Shown here: piece by piece, positions 1-8,231 of the stretch
Layout: every line of letters starts with the position of its first letter
Numbering within the stretch: position 1 is the stretch's first letter
From: Actinomadura spongiicola
GTDB lineage: Bacteria; Actinomycetota; Actinomycetes; Streptosporangiales; Streptosporangiaceae
Assembly (NCBI RefSeq): GCF_003432485.1
Contig: NZ_QVNQ01000009.1
Span: forward strand, 248,001 to 312,000
Direction: 5' to 3'
DNA length: 64,000 nucleotides
Program-made: the position numbers and the translations under genes
The notes under the pieces: model-generated
Database searches by the model: none
What the model saw: only the letters and a program-made list of their open reading frames with translations
Told to the model about the DNA's origin: nothing

Positions 1-515
1 CGAACGACGGCATCACTCGTTGGGCCACACCCGTCTACCGTGTCGACGACAGAACGCCGGGCGGCCAGGTCGAGTCCCGTGATAGGAATGCCGGGACCCA
101 ACCGGAAACCTCGACCGCCAACGAGGGCAATGATTATCGATGGCTCCCCGATCTCCCACGCGATGGAACACCCGGACGCGGCGAACTCCGCCCGCCGGAG
201 GAGGACCCTGTGGACCGGGAGGCCGAGTTCGAGGAGAGGAGGCGGAGCCGCTGGGAGCCGCTTGACCGGCTACAGGCTGGGATGGACGGTGTGAAGAAGG
301 CAACGGAAGGCGCAAAAGGCTTCCTAGACAAGCCACCACCGGCTGGCAAAGCGGAAGTGAAGACCGACACCGGTTCCATGCACTCCCCTACGACGAATGC
401 CGCAGCGTATCCCACGGACGCGATACTCGGCGCCGCCATAGTAGCGACAGCGGCCATTGGTGCGATTACCAGAACAGTGGACAGGATCAAGAATAGAGAG
501 GCGGAGCGTGAATGA
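1..515 (+). CDS. 3' end of a large gene, possible polymorphic-toxin or secreted-protein tail (5'-truncated)
   Basis: The frame is open from base 3 to the TGA at 513-515, giving 170 visible codons with no stop, so the gene begins left of the window; the GTG at 210 is only an internal start. The first part is hydrophilic and low in structure (many D, R, P, T, E), followed by a charged stretch around EERRRSRWEPL. Near the C-terminus is one hydrophobic segment (about 18 residues, ILGAAIVATAAIGAI) and then a basic tail. No family is recognised. The stop overlaps the next ATG by ATGA, so the two are translationally coupled. Two paralogous small acidic proteins follow, the usual layout of a toxin followed by immunity genes, but no toxin domain is visible, so that is an inference. 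Confidence 0.55.
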   Translation, partial: NDGITRWATPVYRVDDRTPGGQVESRDRNAGTQPETSTANEGNDYRWLPDLPRDGTPGRGELRPPEEDPVDREAEFEERRRSRWEPLDRLQAGMDGVKKATEGAKGFLDKPPPAGKAEVKTDTGSMHSPTTNAAAYPTDAILGAAIVATAAIGAITRTVDRIKNREAERE

Positions 516-961
516 AGATCACTGACGAACACGTCGCTACCTTGCGCGCCCAACTGTCCGGGGACACAGACGAGTATGCACGCCGTCTCGACGAGCTGGT
601 TTCCACGGAAACCCAGGCAACTTACACAACCCTGATCACGGCCGCCTTCTTCGAAGCCGTCGATCGGCGCTTCGTCATCAATGGCAAGACTGCCGGTGAT
701 CGCGAAATCATTGACTTCGTTGCCACGAAGCGCGAAATCAACCCCATCGCCGCCGAACGCCTCGACCCGGTTATAGCCGAGCAAGTGCTCGCGCATGCAC
801 TGGGCAAGGGATCGATACCCGGCGACATCGACAGCGACACGCTGATGGAGACTCAGGTCCTCCTGCTCGCCGCGCTGATCGGCGAGGCCGATCTCAGCGA
901 ATCAGAGCTTGAGGCATTCCTGGCGAAGGCGCGCGCTGAAGCAGACGAACACCTGGACTGA
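512..961 (+). CDS. Small acidic hypothetical protein, first of a tandem paralogue pair
   Basis: This 149-residue acidic protein is predicted to be all-helical and lacks a signal peptide, so it is probably cytoplasmic. Its ATG overlaps the stop of the truncated upstream gene. It aligns by eye with the next protein along its whole length: both start with ITxxHVAxLR, then share a TLITAAFFEAVDRRF / SLLLYAAFTKAAERKF block, a middle xxxNPxxAExL segment and a C-terminal ALIGEADLSESELEAFL / ALVQEAKLTDAELEEFI block. No known family was recognised. Position and pairing suggest an immunity or accessory role for the upstream gene, which is unproven. Confidence 0.75.
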   Translation: MKITDEHVATLRAQLSGDTDEYARRLDELVSTETQATYTTLITAAFFEAVDRRFVINGKTAGDREIIDFVATKREINPIAAERLDPVIAEQVLAHALGKGSIPGDIDSDTLMETQVLLLAALIGEADLSESELEAFLAKARAEADEHLD

Positions 962-989
962 CACACCCGCCCCCAGATCGGATCTCGAC

Positions 990-1478
990 ATGACAGGCAA
1001 GGCTCCCATCACGATTAGCGACCTACACGTAGCAGCTCTGCGTACGTTCTTGGTCGAAGGCACCGAGGTTTGGCTGAAGCAGCACGAAAATCTACTGAAG
1101 GACGAAACGGACTTCGGGTACTCGCTTCTCCTCTACGCCGCATTCACCAAGGCGGCAGAGAGGAAGTTTTCACCACTCTACAGCGTTCCGCAACTGATCC
1201 GCTACGTCGCCGATCATCGGCTCAGTCTTGAGGAGCATGCGGACGAGTTGAACCCTCGTGTCGCAGAGAAGCTTCTTCGATTCGCGCTGGGCGACGAGGG
1301 CTTGAATGAGCGCCCGCCGTTCGGGATGGATCCGGTCAGTGTGGCGCGGGCCGAAATGTACCTGCTCATGGCGCTCGTTCAGGAAGCGAAACTTACCGAC
1401 GCGGAACTGGAGGAGTTCATCAAGGACTCCGCCGTTCTCGCCAACGAATGGGCGGCCGCCGACCAAGAGCAGGCGTAG
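990..1478 (+). CDS. Small acidic hypothetical protein, second of a tandem paralogue pair
   Basis: A 162-residue acidic helical protein, paralogous to the one ending at 961. The frame is open further upstream, but the ATG at 990 is chosen because the resulting N-terminus (MTGKAPITISDLHVAAL) matches the start of its paralogue and lies 28 bp after the preceding stop. It has no signal peptide or membrane segment. The pair looks like a recent duplication that has diverged mainly in the middle third. Function is unknown. Tandem immunity-like duplicates are common downstream of polymorphic toxins, which is the only contextual hint. Confidence 0.72.
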   Translation: MTGKAPITISDLHVAALRTFLVEGTEVWLKQHENLLKDETDFGYSLLLYAAFTKAAERKFSPLYSVPQLIRYVADHRLSLEEHADELNPRVAEKLLRFALGDEGLNERPPFGMDPVSVARAEMYLLMALVQEAKLTDAELEEFIKDSAVLANEWAAADQEQA

Positions 1479-1567
1479 GAAGAAGCCACTCCGGGAAGCG
1501 CCACAAGGAACGTTGACGCCCAAGCTTGCGGCGTACGCCTCCCCCGATGTGGATGCAGACGGGTCGA

Positions 1568-1613
1568 CCCCAGGCCGTACTCCCTTGCTGCGTTTGGGAT
1601 AGACGGCCTGGGG
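1568..1613. terminator. Inverted repeat, probable terminator of the 1-1478 operon
   Basis: A perfect 11-bp inverted repeat, CCCCAGGCCGT (1568-1578) with ACGGCCTGGGG (1603-1613), about 90 bp after the last stop codon and followed by a short T run. It is most simply a factor-independent terminator. Confidence 0.5.
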
Positions 1614-2046
1614 GACCTTTGGCGAGCGCATGTTCCGCTGGCACGATCGTCATCATTTAAACGCCATGCGCCGCTGCAACAGCGCCGCCTACGTGGGTTT
1701 CGTCCGCGCCCCCCGTTCTTCGAGCAGATCTTTGTTGATTGCCAGGCCCGGCCGGTCTGCTCCCCGCATGGTCGATGCGACCCGAACTGCCCACCCTTGA
1801 GCGAAGTATTAGAGCGTCGTTGACGGAACGCTCTGAACCAGAAAACCGGGCGGCTTGGCGTGCCTGCGCGTGCTGAGGCCGACATTCGCCCTCCCCGCGT
1901 GCTGGCGGGCCAGAGTCGGCACCGCTCAGTTGATCATCCCCGCCGGGCGGCGTATGGAACGGTGGCGGGCAGGGTCGTCGGTTCGCTGCGACATCGGCGG
2001 CGCGTTGCGTCCTGTTGATGGTCGAGCGGGCCTGTGGACTTGGTTG
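1614..2046. other. Gene-free stretch
   Basis: No convincing gene is seen here. Open frames on both strands have poor codon usage for this genome and no recognisable protein. It separates the tail of the first operon from the convergent glycerate kinase gene. Confidence 0.4.
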
Positions 2047-3141
2047 TTAGGTGGTGGGGGTGGGGAGGGTGGCGGCGAGGTGTTCGGCGGCGTGGCGGAG
2101 GTGGTGTTCTGGGGTTTTCATTGCGGCCTGGGGTGAGCCTGCCAGGTCGGTGAGGCTGAGCATTGTTACGCCGGGGTGTTCCGTTGTTACGCTTCCGGCG
2201 ATTACTGCGGCGGGGACGCCGTGGCGTTCTGCGAGGTTGATGATGTGGCCGGTGATCTTGCCGGTGTAGGACTGTGCGTCGTGGCGGCCCTCTCCTGTGA
2301 CGACCAGTGTGGCGCCCGCGATGCGGGTCGGGAGGCCTGTCAGGGTGGTGAGGTAGCGGGCGCCGGATTCCGTTTTCGCGTTCCAGCAGGCTGAGAGGCC
2401 GTAAGCGATGCCGCCTGCTGCGCCTGCGCCTGGGGTGTTCGGGGTGCCGCCTAGTAGGTCCGCCCATCGGTGGAGGCCGTTGTCTAGGACCTGTATGAGG
2501 GCGGGGTTTGCGCCTTTTTGTGGGGCGAAGACGATTGCGGCGCCGTGGGGGCCGTAGAGGGGTGCGTCTACGTCGCAGAGGACCAGGACGCCGTCGGGTG
2601 GGGGTGGTAGCAGGTTCGTGGTGTCGATGGTGGTCACGTTGGTTAGGGCGGTGCCGCCGGGTGGGAGGGTTTGGCCGTGGTGGTCCGTGGTGCGGAGGCC
2701 TAGTTCGCGGAGGCAGCCGGCGCCGCCGTCGGTGGAGGCCGAGCCGCCTAGGCCTACGACGATGCGCCGGGCCTCCTGACGGGCCTCGCGGAGGACGGTG
2801 CCCAGCGGGGCGCTGTCGGCGCCGCCCGGGTCGTGGGTGCCGAGGAGGGGGAGGCCGCAGCATTCGGCGAGTTCCACAACCGCCGTGCCGTCGGCGAGCA
2901 TGAGCCAGCGGGCCTCGTGCGGGCCGCGCGGCAGCCTCACCGTTGTCTTCCGGACGGTCGCGTCCGGGCGGGCGGCCAGCACCGTGTCGAGTGTGCCCTC
3001 GCCGCCGTCGGCCTGGGGTAGGAGTTCGGTCGTCACGTCGGGGCGGACGCGGCGGAAACCGTCGGCCATCGCGGCGGCGGCCCGGGCCGCCGAGAGGGTC
3101 GACTTGAACGAGTCGGGTGCTAGCACCACCCTCGGGATCAC
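2047..3141 (-). CDS. Glycerate kinase, type 1 (GarK/GlxK family)
   Basis: This enzyme phosphorylates D-glycerate with ATP to 2-phosphoglycerate, feeding C3 catabolites into glycolysis. The GTG at 3141 gives a 364-residue protein starting VIPRVVLAPDSFKSTLSA, the family's N-terminal signature. A GGSASTDGGAG loop near residue 135, a CDVDAPLYG motif and a C-terminal VVTGEGRHDAQSYTGK block are all present. The frame stays open further upstream, but that extension would run into the preceding gene. It is the last gene of the five-gene operon transcribed leftward from 7118, 14 bp after the dehydrogenase stop, so it probably salvages a C3 product of that pathway. Confidence 0.88.
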   Translation of the reverse strand: MIPRVVLAPDSFKSTLSAARAAAAMADGFRRVRPDVTTELLPQADGGEGTLDTVLAARPDATVRKTTVRLPRGPHEARWLMLADGTAVVELAECCGLPLLGTHDPGGADSAPLGTVLREARQEARRIVVGLGGSASTDGGAGCLRELGLRTTDHHGQTLPPGGTALTNVTTIDTTNLLPPPPDGVLVLCDVDAPLYGPHGAAIVFAPQKGANPALIQVLDNGLHRWADLLGGTPNTPGAGAAGGIAYGLSACWNAKTESGARYLTTLTGLPTRIAGATLVVTGEGRHDAQSYTGKITGHIINLAERHGVPAAVIAGSVTTEHPGVTMLSLTDLAGSPQAAMKTPEHHLRHAAEHLAATLPTPTT

Positions 3142-3155
3142 GGTCGGGCGTCTCC

Positions 3156-3983
3156 CTAAGCGAGCAGCGGGGCGACGGCCCGCCGCATGGTCTCGGTCGG
3201 ATCGGGCAGGCCCGTCCACCGGCACCATGCGGCGGCGGCCTGCGCGACCAGCATCCCATCGCCGTTCGACGCCCGCATTCCGCGGGCCCGGGCCCGGCGG
3301 ACCAGTTCGGTCTCCGCCGGGATGTACACGACGTCGAACACGGCCGCGGACGGGTCGAGGACGTCGACGTCGATGACGGGGCCCGGGGACAGCATGCCGA
3401 CGGACGTCGCGTTGACGAACAGGTCGGCGTTCGTCAGTCGGTCGCGGGCGCGGGGGTCGTCGAACGTTAGGGGTTCGATTTCGGCGGCGTCGCCTAGGTC
3501 GTCGGCGAGGCGGCGTGGCATGTCGGCGTCCAGGTCCAGGACGGTGAGGGCTCCTACGCCTGCGGTGGCGAGGCCGTAGGCGGCGGCGTGGCCTACGCCG
3601 CCCGAGCCCGCGACGACCACGGACCGTCCCTTCACGTCGCCGTTGAGGCAGGCGTGGACGCCCGCCAGGAAGCCGGTGACGTCGGTGTTGAAGCCGATGA
3701 GGCGGTTGTCTTCGGCGGCGACGCTGTTGACCGCGCCGATCGCGCGGGCGTCGGGTTCGATTTCGTCTAGAAGGTCCATGACGAGGAGTTTGTAGGGGGC
3801 GGTGATCTGGAAGCCCATCCAGTTGTCGCGGCGGGCCTCGGCGACCTGTTCGGTTAGGCCTTGCTCGTCGACTTCGCGTAGTTCGTATCGGGCGTCTACG
3901 CCGGCGGCGGCGAACGCGGCGTTGTGCATGACCGCGGAGTGGCGGCGTCGCAGGGGGTTGCCGAAGAGGGCGACCGTGCGCAT
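3156..3983 (-). CDS. Shikimate/quinate dehydrogenase-like oxidoreductase (AroE family)
   Basis: A 275-residue NAD(P)-dependent dehydrogenase of the AroE fold. The catalytic Lys lies in ITAPYK, the Asp in GFNTDVTGF and the GAVNSV segment is present, followed by a Rossmann AGSGGVGHA motif near residue 125. The substrate-binding SxS motif of AroE is altered: the segment before MHN reads RRRHSAV, so the first serine appears to be Arg. That suggests a substrate other than shikimate. The ATG at 3983 is preceded by AAGGAG; an alternative ATG at 4010 overlaps the upstream stop. Its place in a catabolic operon argues against a biosynthetic aroE. Confidence 0.83.
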   Translation of the reverse strand: MRTVALFGNPLRRRHSAVMHNAAFAAAGVDARYELREVDEQGLTEQVAEARRDNWMGFQITAPYKLLVMDLLDEIEPDARAIGAVNSVAAEDNRLIGFNTDVTGFLAGVHACLNGDVKGRSVVVAGSGGVGHAAAYGLATAGVGALTVLDLDADMPRRLADDLGDAAEIEPLTFDDPRARDRLTNADLFVNATSVGMLSPGPVIDVDVLDPSAAVFDVVYIPAETELVRRARARGMRASNGDGMLVAQAAAAWCRWTGLPDPTETMRRAVAPLLA

Positions 3984-4006
3984 GGTGTTCTCCTTGCCGT
4001 TCGGGG

Positions 4007-4780
4007 TCATCGGCCGGTGAATCGGGCCGGGCGCTTGGCCAGGAAGGCCGCCGCGCCCTCCAGCATGTCGTCGGTCGCGAAGACCGTCTCCGAGCCGTCG
4101 AGTTCGTGGGCGAGGCCGTCTTCCAGTGCCGTTTCGGTGGAGAGGTCGAGGAGGTGTTTCGCGACGCGCATCGCGACGGGGCCGCGGGAGGCGAGTGTTT
4201 CGGCCATCTCGCGGGCGGCGTCGACGGCCTGTCCGGGGTCGACGACGCGGGTGACCAGGCCGATGGCGAGGGCGTGGGCGGCGTCGATCGGCTCGCCGAG
4301 CAGGATCATCTCCTTGGCGCGGGCGAGGCCGATGATCCTCGGCAGTCGTTGGGTTCCGCCGCTGCCCGGGGTCACGCCGAGTTTCAGCTCCGGCATGCCG
4401 AGCTTGGATCGGCGGGTCGCGATCCGGAAGTCGCAGCACAGGGCCAGTTCTAGGCCGCCGCCGAGGGCGTGGCCCTCGATCGCGGCGACGGTCGGCACCG
4501 GGAGCGTGGCGAGCTGGCGGTAGACCAGCCGTTCCAGGAGCAGCTTGTCCTCGGCGACCCGGCCGTGCAGGTCGTGGAACTCGGCGATGTCGGAACCGGC
4601 GCAGAAGGCCTTGCCTCCGGCGCCGTGCACGACGACCGCCCGGACCTCGGGGTCGCGGGCCACCGTGTGGAGCGCGGCGCGTAGTTGTCGTGTCAGTTCG
4701 CGGGACACGACGTTCAGGGGCGGGTTGTCCAGGACGATTTCCGTGCACGGCCCGGGGACGACGCGGACGAGGTCGGTCAT
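4007..4780 (-). CDS. Enoyl-CoA hydratase/isomerase family protein
   Basis: A 257-residue crotonase-fold protein, cytoplasmic. Both glutamates expected of a hydratase are visible, in GGGLELALCCD and MPELKLGVTPGSGG. The oxyanion-hole segments GGKAFCAGSDIAEF and EGHALGGG are intact, so it should hydrate or isomerise an enoyl-CoA. It overlaps the CoA-transferase stop by ATGA. Together with that transferase it implies that one intermediate of the pathway is carried as a CoA thioester. The exact substrate cannot be read from sequence. Confidence 0.88.
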   Translation of the reverse strand: MTDLVRVVPGPCTEIVLDNPPLNVVSRELTRQLRAALHTVARDPEVRAVVVHGAGGKAFCAGSDIAEFHDLHGRVAEDKLLLERLVYRQLATLPVPTVAAIEGHALGGGLELALCCDFRIATRRSKLGMPELKLGVTPGSGGTQRLPRIIGLARAKEMILLGEPIDAAHALAIGLVTRVVDPGQAVDAAREMAETLASRGPVAMRVAKHLLDLSTETALEDGLAHELDGSETVFATDDMLEGAAAFLAKRPARFTGR

Positions 4781-6351
4781 GGGGCGGTGCCTTTCTCGGT
4801 GAGGTCGGCGGCCAGGCCCATCGGCGCGGCGGTGAACAGTCGCGGGTCCATCAGGGCGGGCCGGGCGGGGACGGCGGGTTCGATGTCCATGTGGGCCAGG
4901 ACGTTCTTCTCCACGTCGATGCCGGGGGCGACCTCGATCAGCGCGAGCCCGGAGGGCGTCAACTCGAACACGGCGCGTTCGGTGATGTACCGGACGGACT
5001 GTCCCTTCTCCGCCGCCAGGCGCCCGTTGAAGCTGATCTCGTTGACGGCGTTGATGAACTTGCGGTGCCGGCCCTCGTTGAGGATGGTGAGCGTTCCGTC
5101 CTCGACGGCTACTCGGAGGCCGCCCGCGGTGAAGGTGCCGACGAAGCAGAGGCGTTTGGTCTTGGTGCTGATGTTGATGAAGCCGCCGGGGCCGCGTGGA
5201 CGGTCGTCGAACGCGTGGACGTTGACGTTTCCGCGCCGGTCGACCTGCGCGAACGACAGGCTGGCGATGTCGAGTCCGCCGCCGTCGTAGAAGTCGAACA
5301 TCGACGGTTGTTCCAGCCGGGCCTGGTAGTCGTATCCGGCGCCGCCGTCGCCGCCGAACGCCGGGACACCGCCGAAGATGCCCTGCTCGACGGTGAGGGT
5401 CAGCGCGTCCGAGACGCCTTCCTCGGCGGCTATGGAGCCGATCTGCTGCGAGATGCCGAAGCCCAGGTTGCAGATGTCGCCGCGGTGGAACTCCATGAGG
5501 GAACGCCTCGCGATGACCTTTCGGACGTTCAGGGGCGAGGCGGCGACGGAGACTGAGGGGGCTCGCAGTTCCCCCGAGTAGTACGGAGAGTGCGCGGTCG
5601 CGTAGGTCTGGCGTTGCGCGGCGTCCACGTAGACGAGGTCGACCAGGGCGCCGGGGACGCGGACGTCCGCCGGGCGCAGCGAGCGCCGCGCCGCGAGCCG
5701 TTCGACCTGGACGACGACCTTGCCGCCGTTGTTGTGCGCGGCCATCGCCAGCGCGAGCGTGTCGCCGAGGATCGGTTCGTGTTCGAACGTGAGGTTGCCG
5801 TCCTCGTCGGCCGTGGTGGCTCGCAGGACGACCAGGTCGATGGGCAACGCGTGGTACAGCAGCCACTCCCGTCCGGCCAGTTCGACGACCTCGACCAGGT
5901 CCTCGGTGGTGCGGGCGTTCTGCTTGCCGCCCGTCTGCCGCGGGTCGACGTAGGTGCCGAGGCCGACGTGGGTGAGGTGGCCGGGGCGTCCGGCGGCCAT
6001 GTCGCGGCACAGTGCCGACAGGACGCCCTGCGGCAGCGAGTACGCCTCCAGGGCGCCGTCGGCGACCAGGGCGCCGAGCCGGGGTTCGTTGCCGATGTTG
6101 CTGCCGATCGTCCGGCGGGCGAGGCCGGGCAGGCCCAGCTGGGAAAACCCCTTGTCGGCGAAGTCGCCGACGCCGACGACGCGGACGGTGGTCAGGTCGC
6201 GGGGGTGGCCGGTGGCGCGGAACCGCTCCGCGAGCGCGTCGATGAACGCCTGTGGCACGCCGTGTCCGGCGCCCGAGCCGCCGACCCAGACGGCGTCGCC
6301 GTCGCGGACGAGGGCGAGCGCGTCGTCGACGGTTCCGATGGCGGGGCTCAT
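4777..6351 (-). CDS. Acyl-CoA:carboxylate CoA-transferase, fused alpha-beta subunits
   Basis: A 524-residue family I CoA-transferase of the propionate/acetoacetate CoA-transferase type with both halves in one chain. The N-terminal half carries GSGAGHGVPQAFIDAL and the C-terminal half carries TLTVEQGIFGG, whose Glu is the expected thioester-forming residue. It would activate a carboxylate at the expense of another acyl-CoA. It overlaps both neighbours by ATGA (SDR upstream, hydratase downstream), so the three are tightly coupled. The length fits single-chain family members. Confidence 0.87.
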   Translation of the reverse strand: MSPAIGTVDDALALVRDGDAVWVGGSGAGHGVPQAFIDALAERFRATGHPRDLTTVRVVGVGDFADKGFSQLGLPGLARRTIGSNIGNEPRLGALVADGALEAYSLPQGVLSALCRDMAAGRPGHLTHVGLGTYVDPRQTGGKQNARTTEDLVEVVELAGREWLLYHALPIDLVVLRATTADEDGNLTFEHEPILGDTLALAMAAHNNGGKVVVQVERLAARRSLRPADVRVPGALVDLVYVDAAQRQTYATAHSPYYSGELRAPSVSVAASPLNVRKVIARRSLMEFHRGDICNLGFGISQQIGSIAAEEGVSDALTLTVEQGIFGGVPAFGGDGGAGYDYQARLEQPSMFDFYDGGGLDIASLSFAQVDRRGNVNVHAFDDRPRGPGGFINISTKTKRLCFVGTFTAGGLRVAVEDGTLTILNEGRHRKFINAVNEISFNGRLAAEKGQSVRYITERAVFELTPSGLALIEVAPGIDVEKNVLAHMDIEPAVPARPALMDPRLFTAAPMGLAADLTEKGTAP

Positions 6352-7118
6352 GGCATCAGCCCTCCGCTGTTGGGGTTGAGGGTCTGGCCGAGGAGGAGCG
6401 CGGACGCGTCCGACAGCAGGAAGACGACGCAGTCGGCGACCTCCTCGGGTTCGCCGAACCGGCCCAGCGGCAGCTCGGCCATGCGTTTGCGGCCGACCTC
6501 GCCCTCCATCACGGTCCGGCCCATGTCGGTGTTGGTGACGCCGGGCGCCACGCAGTTCGCGCGGATCCCGCGCTGCCCGAACTCGCGGGAGATCGACTTG
6601 GCTAGCGCGATCAACCCGGCCTTGGCGCCGGCGTAGTGCGCTACGCCGGGCCAGCCGACCAGGCCGAGGCGGGACGCGATGTTCACGATGGAGCCCGACC
6701 CGCGCTCCAGCATTCCGGGCAGCACCGCCTGGCTCGCGTGGAACGCCGCGGTCAGATCGGTGGCGATGACGCGGTCCCACTCCTCAGGGGTGACGTCCAG
6801 GAACGGTGTCTCGGGCATGATGCCGGCGTTGTTGACCAGGCCGTCGAGCCGGCCGAACCGTCGCTCCACCGCCGCGACGAACCCGAACACCTGGGCGCGG
6901 TCGGTGACGTCGCAGCGGTGGACGTCCGCGTCGACGCCGAGGGCGCGGGCCTCGTCGGCGACGCTCTTCGCCCCGGCCTCGCTGTCCCGGTAGGCGATCG
7001 CGACGTCGGCTCCGGCGGCCGCGGCGGCCAGCGCGATCGACCGGCCGAGGCCCCGGCCGCCGCCGGTCACCGCCACCACCCGGCCGTACAGCGGGCCCGA
7101 CCCGTTTCGCTCCGACAT
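6348..7118 (-). CDS. Short-chain dehydrogenase/reductase (SDR family)
   Basis: A 256-residue classical SDR. Visible motifs are the cofactor loop TGGGRGLG near residue 18, NNAGIM, and the catalytic YxxxK in HYAGAKAG, with an upstream Ser in NIASRLG. It is the first gene of the leftward operon and probably oxidises an alcohol of the operon's substrate. Its start lies about 15 bp from a LacI-type palindrome at 7134-7149, so transcription is probably repressed by the LacI protein at 11527-12552. Confidence 0.87.
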   Translation of the reverse strand: MSERNGSGPLYGRVVAVTGGGRGLGRSIALAAAAAGADVAIAYRDSEAGAKSVADEARALGVDADVHRCDVTDRAQVFGFVAAVERRFGRLDGLVNNAGIMPETPFLDVTPEEWDRVIATDLTAAFHASQAVLPGMLERGSGSIVNIASRLGLVGWPGVAHYAGAKAGLIALAKSISREFGQRGIRANCVAPGVTNTDMGRTVMEGEVGRKRMAELPLGRFGEPEEVADCVVFLLSDASALLLGQTLNPNSGGLMP

Positions 7119-7133
7119 GCCCCACCTCGTTCT

Positions 7134-7149
7134 TTGTAAGCGCTTTCAA
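7134..7149. promoter_or_regulatory. LacI-family operator, site 1
   Basis: TTGTAAGCGCTTTCAA is a near-perfect palindrome with a central CpG, typical of LacI-family operators. It sits between the divergent SDR (7118) and amidohydrolase (7172) starts. Near-copies occur at 8198-8213 and 12599-12614. Confidence 0.75.
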
Positions 7150-7171
7150 TTTTCCGTTACCATCTCACAGC

Positions 7172-8200
7172 GTGATGACCACTTCAAGCCCCCATCCGGC
7201 CACGGGCGGCGGACGCGTCGTCGACGTCCACGCGCACGCCGTCCCGGCGGCCCTGCTCGCCGAGCTGAAACCACCCGACCTCACCGACGACCTGCGCCTC
7301 AGGTTCGGCGCGCGGTTGACGCCGCCCGTCCCGGAGGCCCTCACCGACGTGCGGTCCCGCATCGCGGAGATGGACCGAACCGGTGTGGACGTCCAGGTCG
7401 TCTCGCCGTGGCTGGAGTTGAGCCCGGACGAGCTCGACCCGGCCGCGGCCACCGCGTTCCTGAACGTCCTGGACGAGGCCATGGCCGCGGTCGTGGCGAC
7501 GCGCCCCGACCGGCTGATGGGGCTGGTCCTCCTCGACCGGCACGATCCCAAGGCGGCGGCGGTTCGGCTCAGGCGGGCGGCGGCCCGGCCCGGCTTCGCC
7601 GGTGGCGAGCTGGCCGTGGGCGGGCCCGGTCCCCGGCTGGACGACGCGCGCTGGGACCCGCTCTGGAAGGCCGCGTCGGACACGGGCGCGCTGGTGCTGC
7701 TACATCCCTGGCGGGCGGCGTCCCCGGCGTGCCTGCACACCGACCGGCTCGGCGACATCGTGGACAATCCCGCGCAGTCGACGGCGGCCGTCGCCGCGAT
7801 GATCCTCACGGGTGTCCTCGACCGCTTTCCCGATCTGCGGCTGTGCGTCGTCCACGGGGGCGGGTTCCTGCCCTACCAGGCCGGAAGGCTCGACGCGATC
7901 GCCCGGCTCCGGGCCGACTGGTCCGATGACCGGGTGCCGCCGAGCATGGCCCTGCGGCGGCTCTACTACGACTCGCTCACCCATTCGGCGACGTCACTGG
8001 CGTGGCTCGTCGAGTTCGCCGGGAGCGACCACGTGCTGCTCGGCAGCGACTATCCGTTCCCCACCGGCGACCCCGAGGCGGTCGCGGCGGTGGCGACGGC
8101 TCCCGGCCTGTCGCAGGCCCAGCGCGGCGACGTTCTGGGCGGTACCGCCGCGGGTCTCCTCGGCCGCCGCGCCTTGACAGTCCCGAATTCCATGAAATAG
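7172..8200 (+). CDS. Amidohydrolase-2 family metal-dependent hydrolase/decarboxylase
   Basis: A 342-residue TIM-barrel enzyme of the ACMSD-like amidohydrolase group. The HxH metal ligands are in VDVHAHAVP, further His residues in LLHPW and VVHGGG, and the Asp in GSDYPF. Members hydrolyse C-N or C-O bonds, or decarboxylate hydroxylated ring acids, so substrate cannot be assigned. It begins 22 bp from LacI site 1 and ends 31 bp before the Gfo/Idh gene, with site 2 in between. Two consecutive ATGs make the exact start uncertain by one codon. Confidence 0.83.
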   Translation: MMTTSSPHPATGGGRVVDVHAHAVPAALLAELKPPDLTDDLRLRFGARLTPPVPEALTDVRSRIAEMDRTGVDVQVVSPWLELSPDELDPAAATAFLNVLDEAMAAVVATRPDRLMGLVLLDRHDPKAAAVRLRRAAARPGFAGGELAVGGPGPRLDDARWDPLWKAASDTGALVLLHPWRAASPACLHTDRLGDIVDNPAQSTAAVAAMILTGVLDRFPDLRLCVVHGGGFLPYQAGRLDAIARLRADWSDDRVPPSMALRRLYYDSLTHSATSLAWLVEFAGSDHVLLGSDYPFPTGDPEAVAAVATAPGLSQAQRGDVLGGTAAGLLGRRALTVPNSMK

Positions 8201-8213
8201 AAAGCGCTTACAG
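8198..8213. promoter_or_regulatory. LacI-family operator, site 2
   Basis: TAGAAAGCGCTTACAG shares the AAGCGCTT core with the other sites. It overlaps the stop codon of the amidohydrolase and lies just upstream of the oxidoreductase ribosome binding site, so it may control a second promoter inside the operon. Confidence 0.7.
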
Positions 8214-8231
8214 AAATCCAGGGAGGTACTC

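Noticed and set aside
1379..1885. Long minus-strand open frame
   Set aside because: It overlaps the paralogue gene on the other strand, has atypical composition and no recognisable protein; considered as a transposase relic but no motif supports it.
1934..3259. 441-codon minus-strand frame over the glycerate kinase gene
   Set aside because: Arg/Pro-rich shadow in another frame of a clear glycerate kinase.
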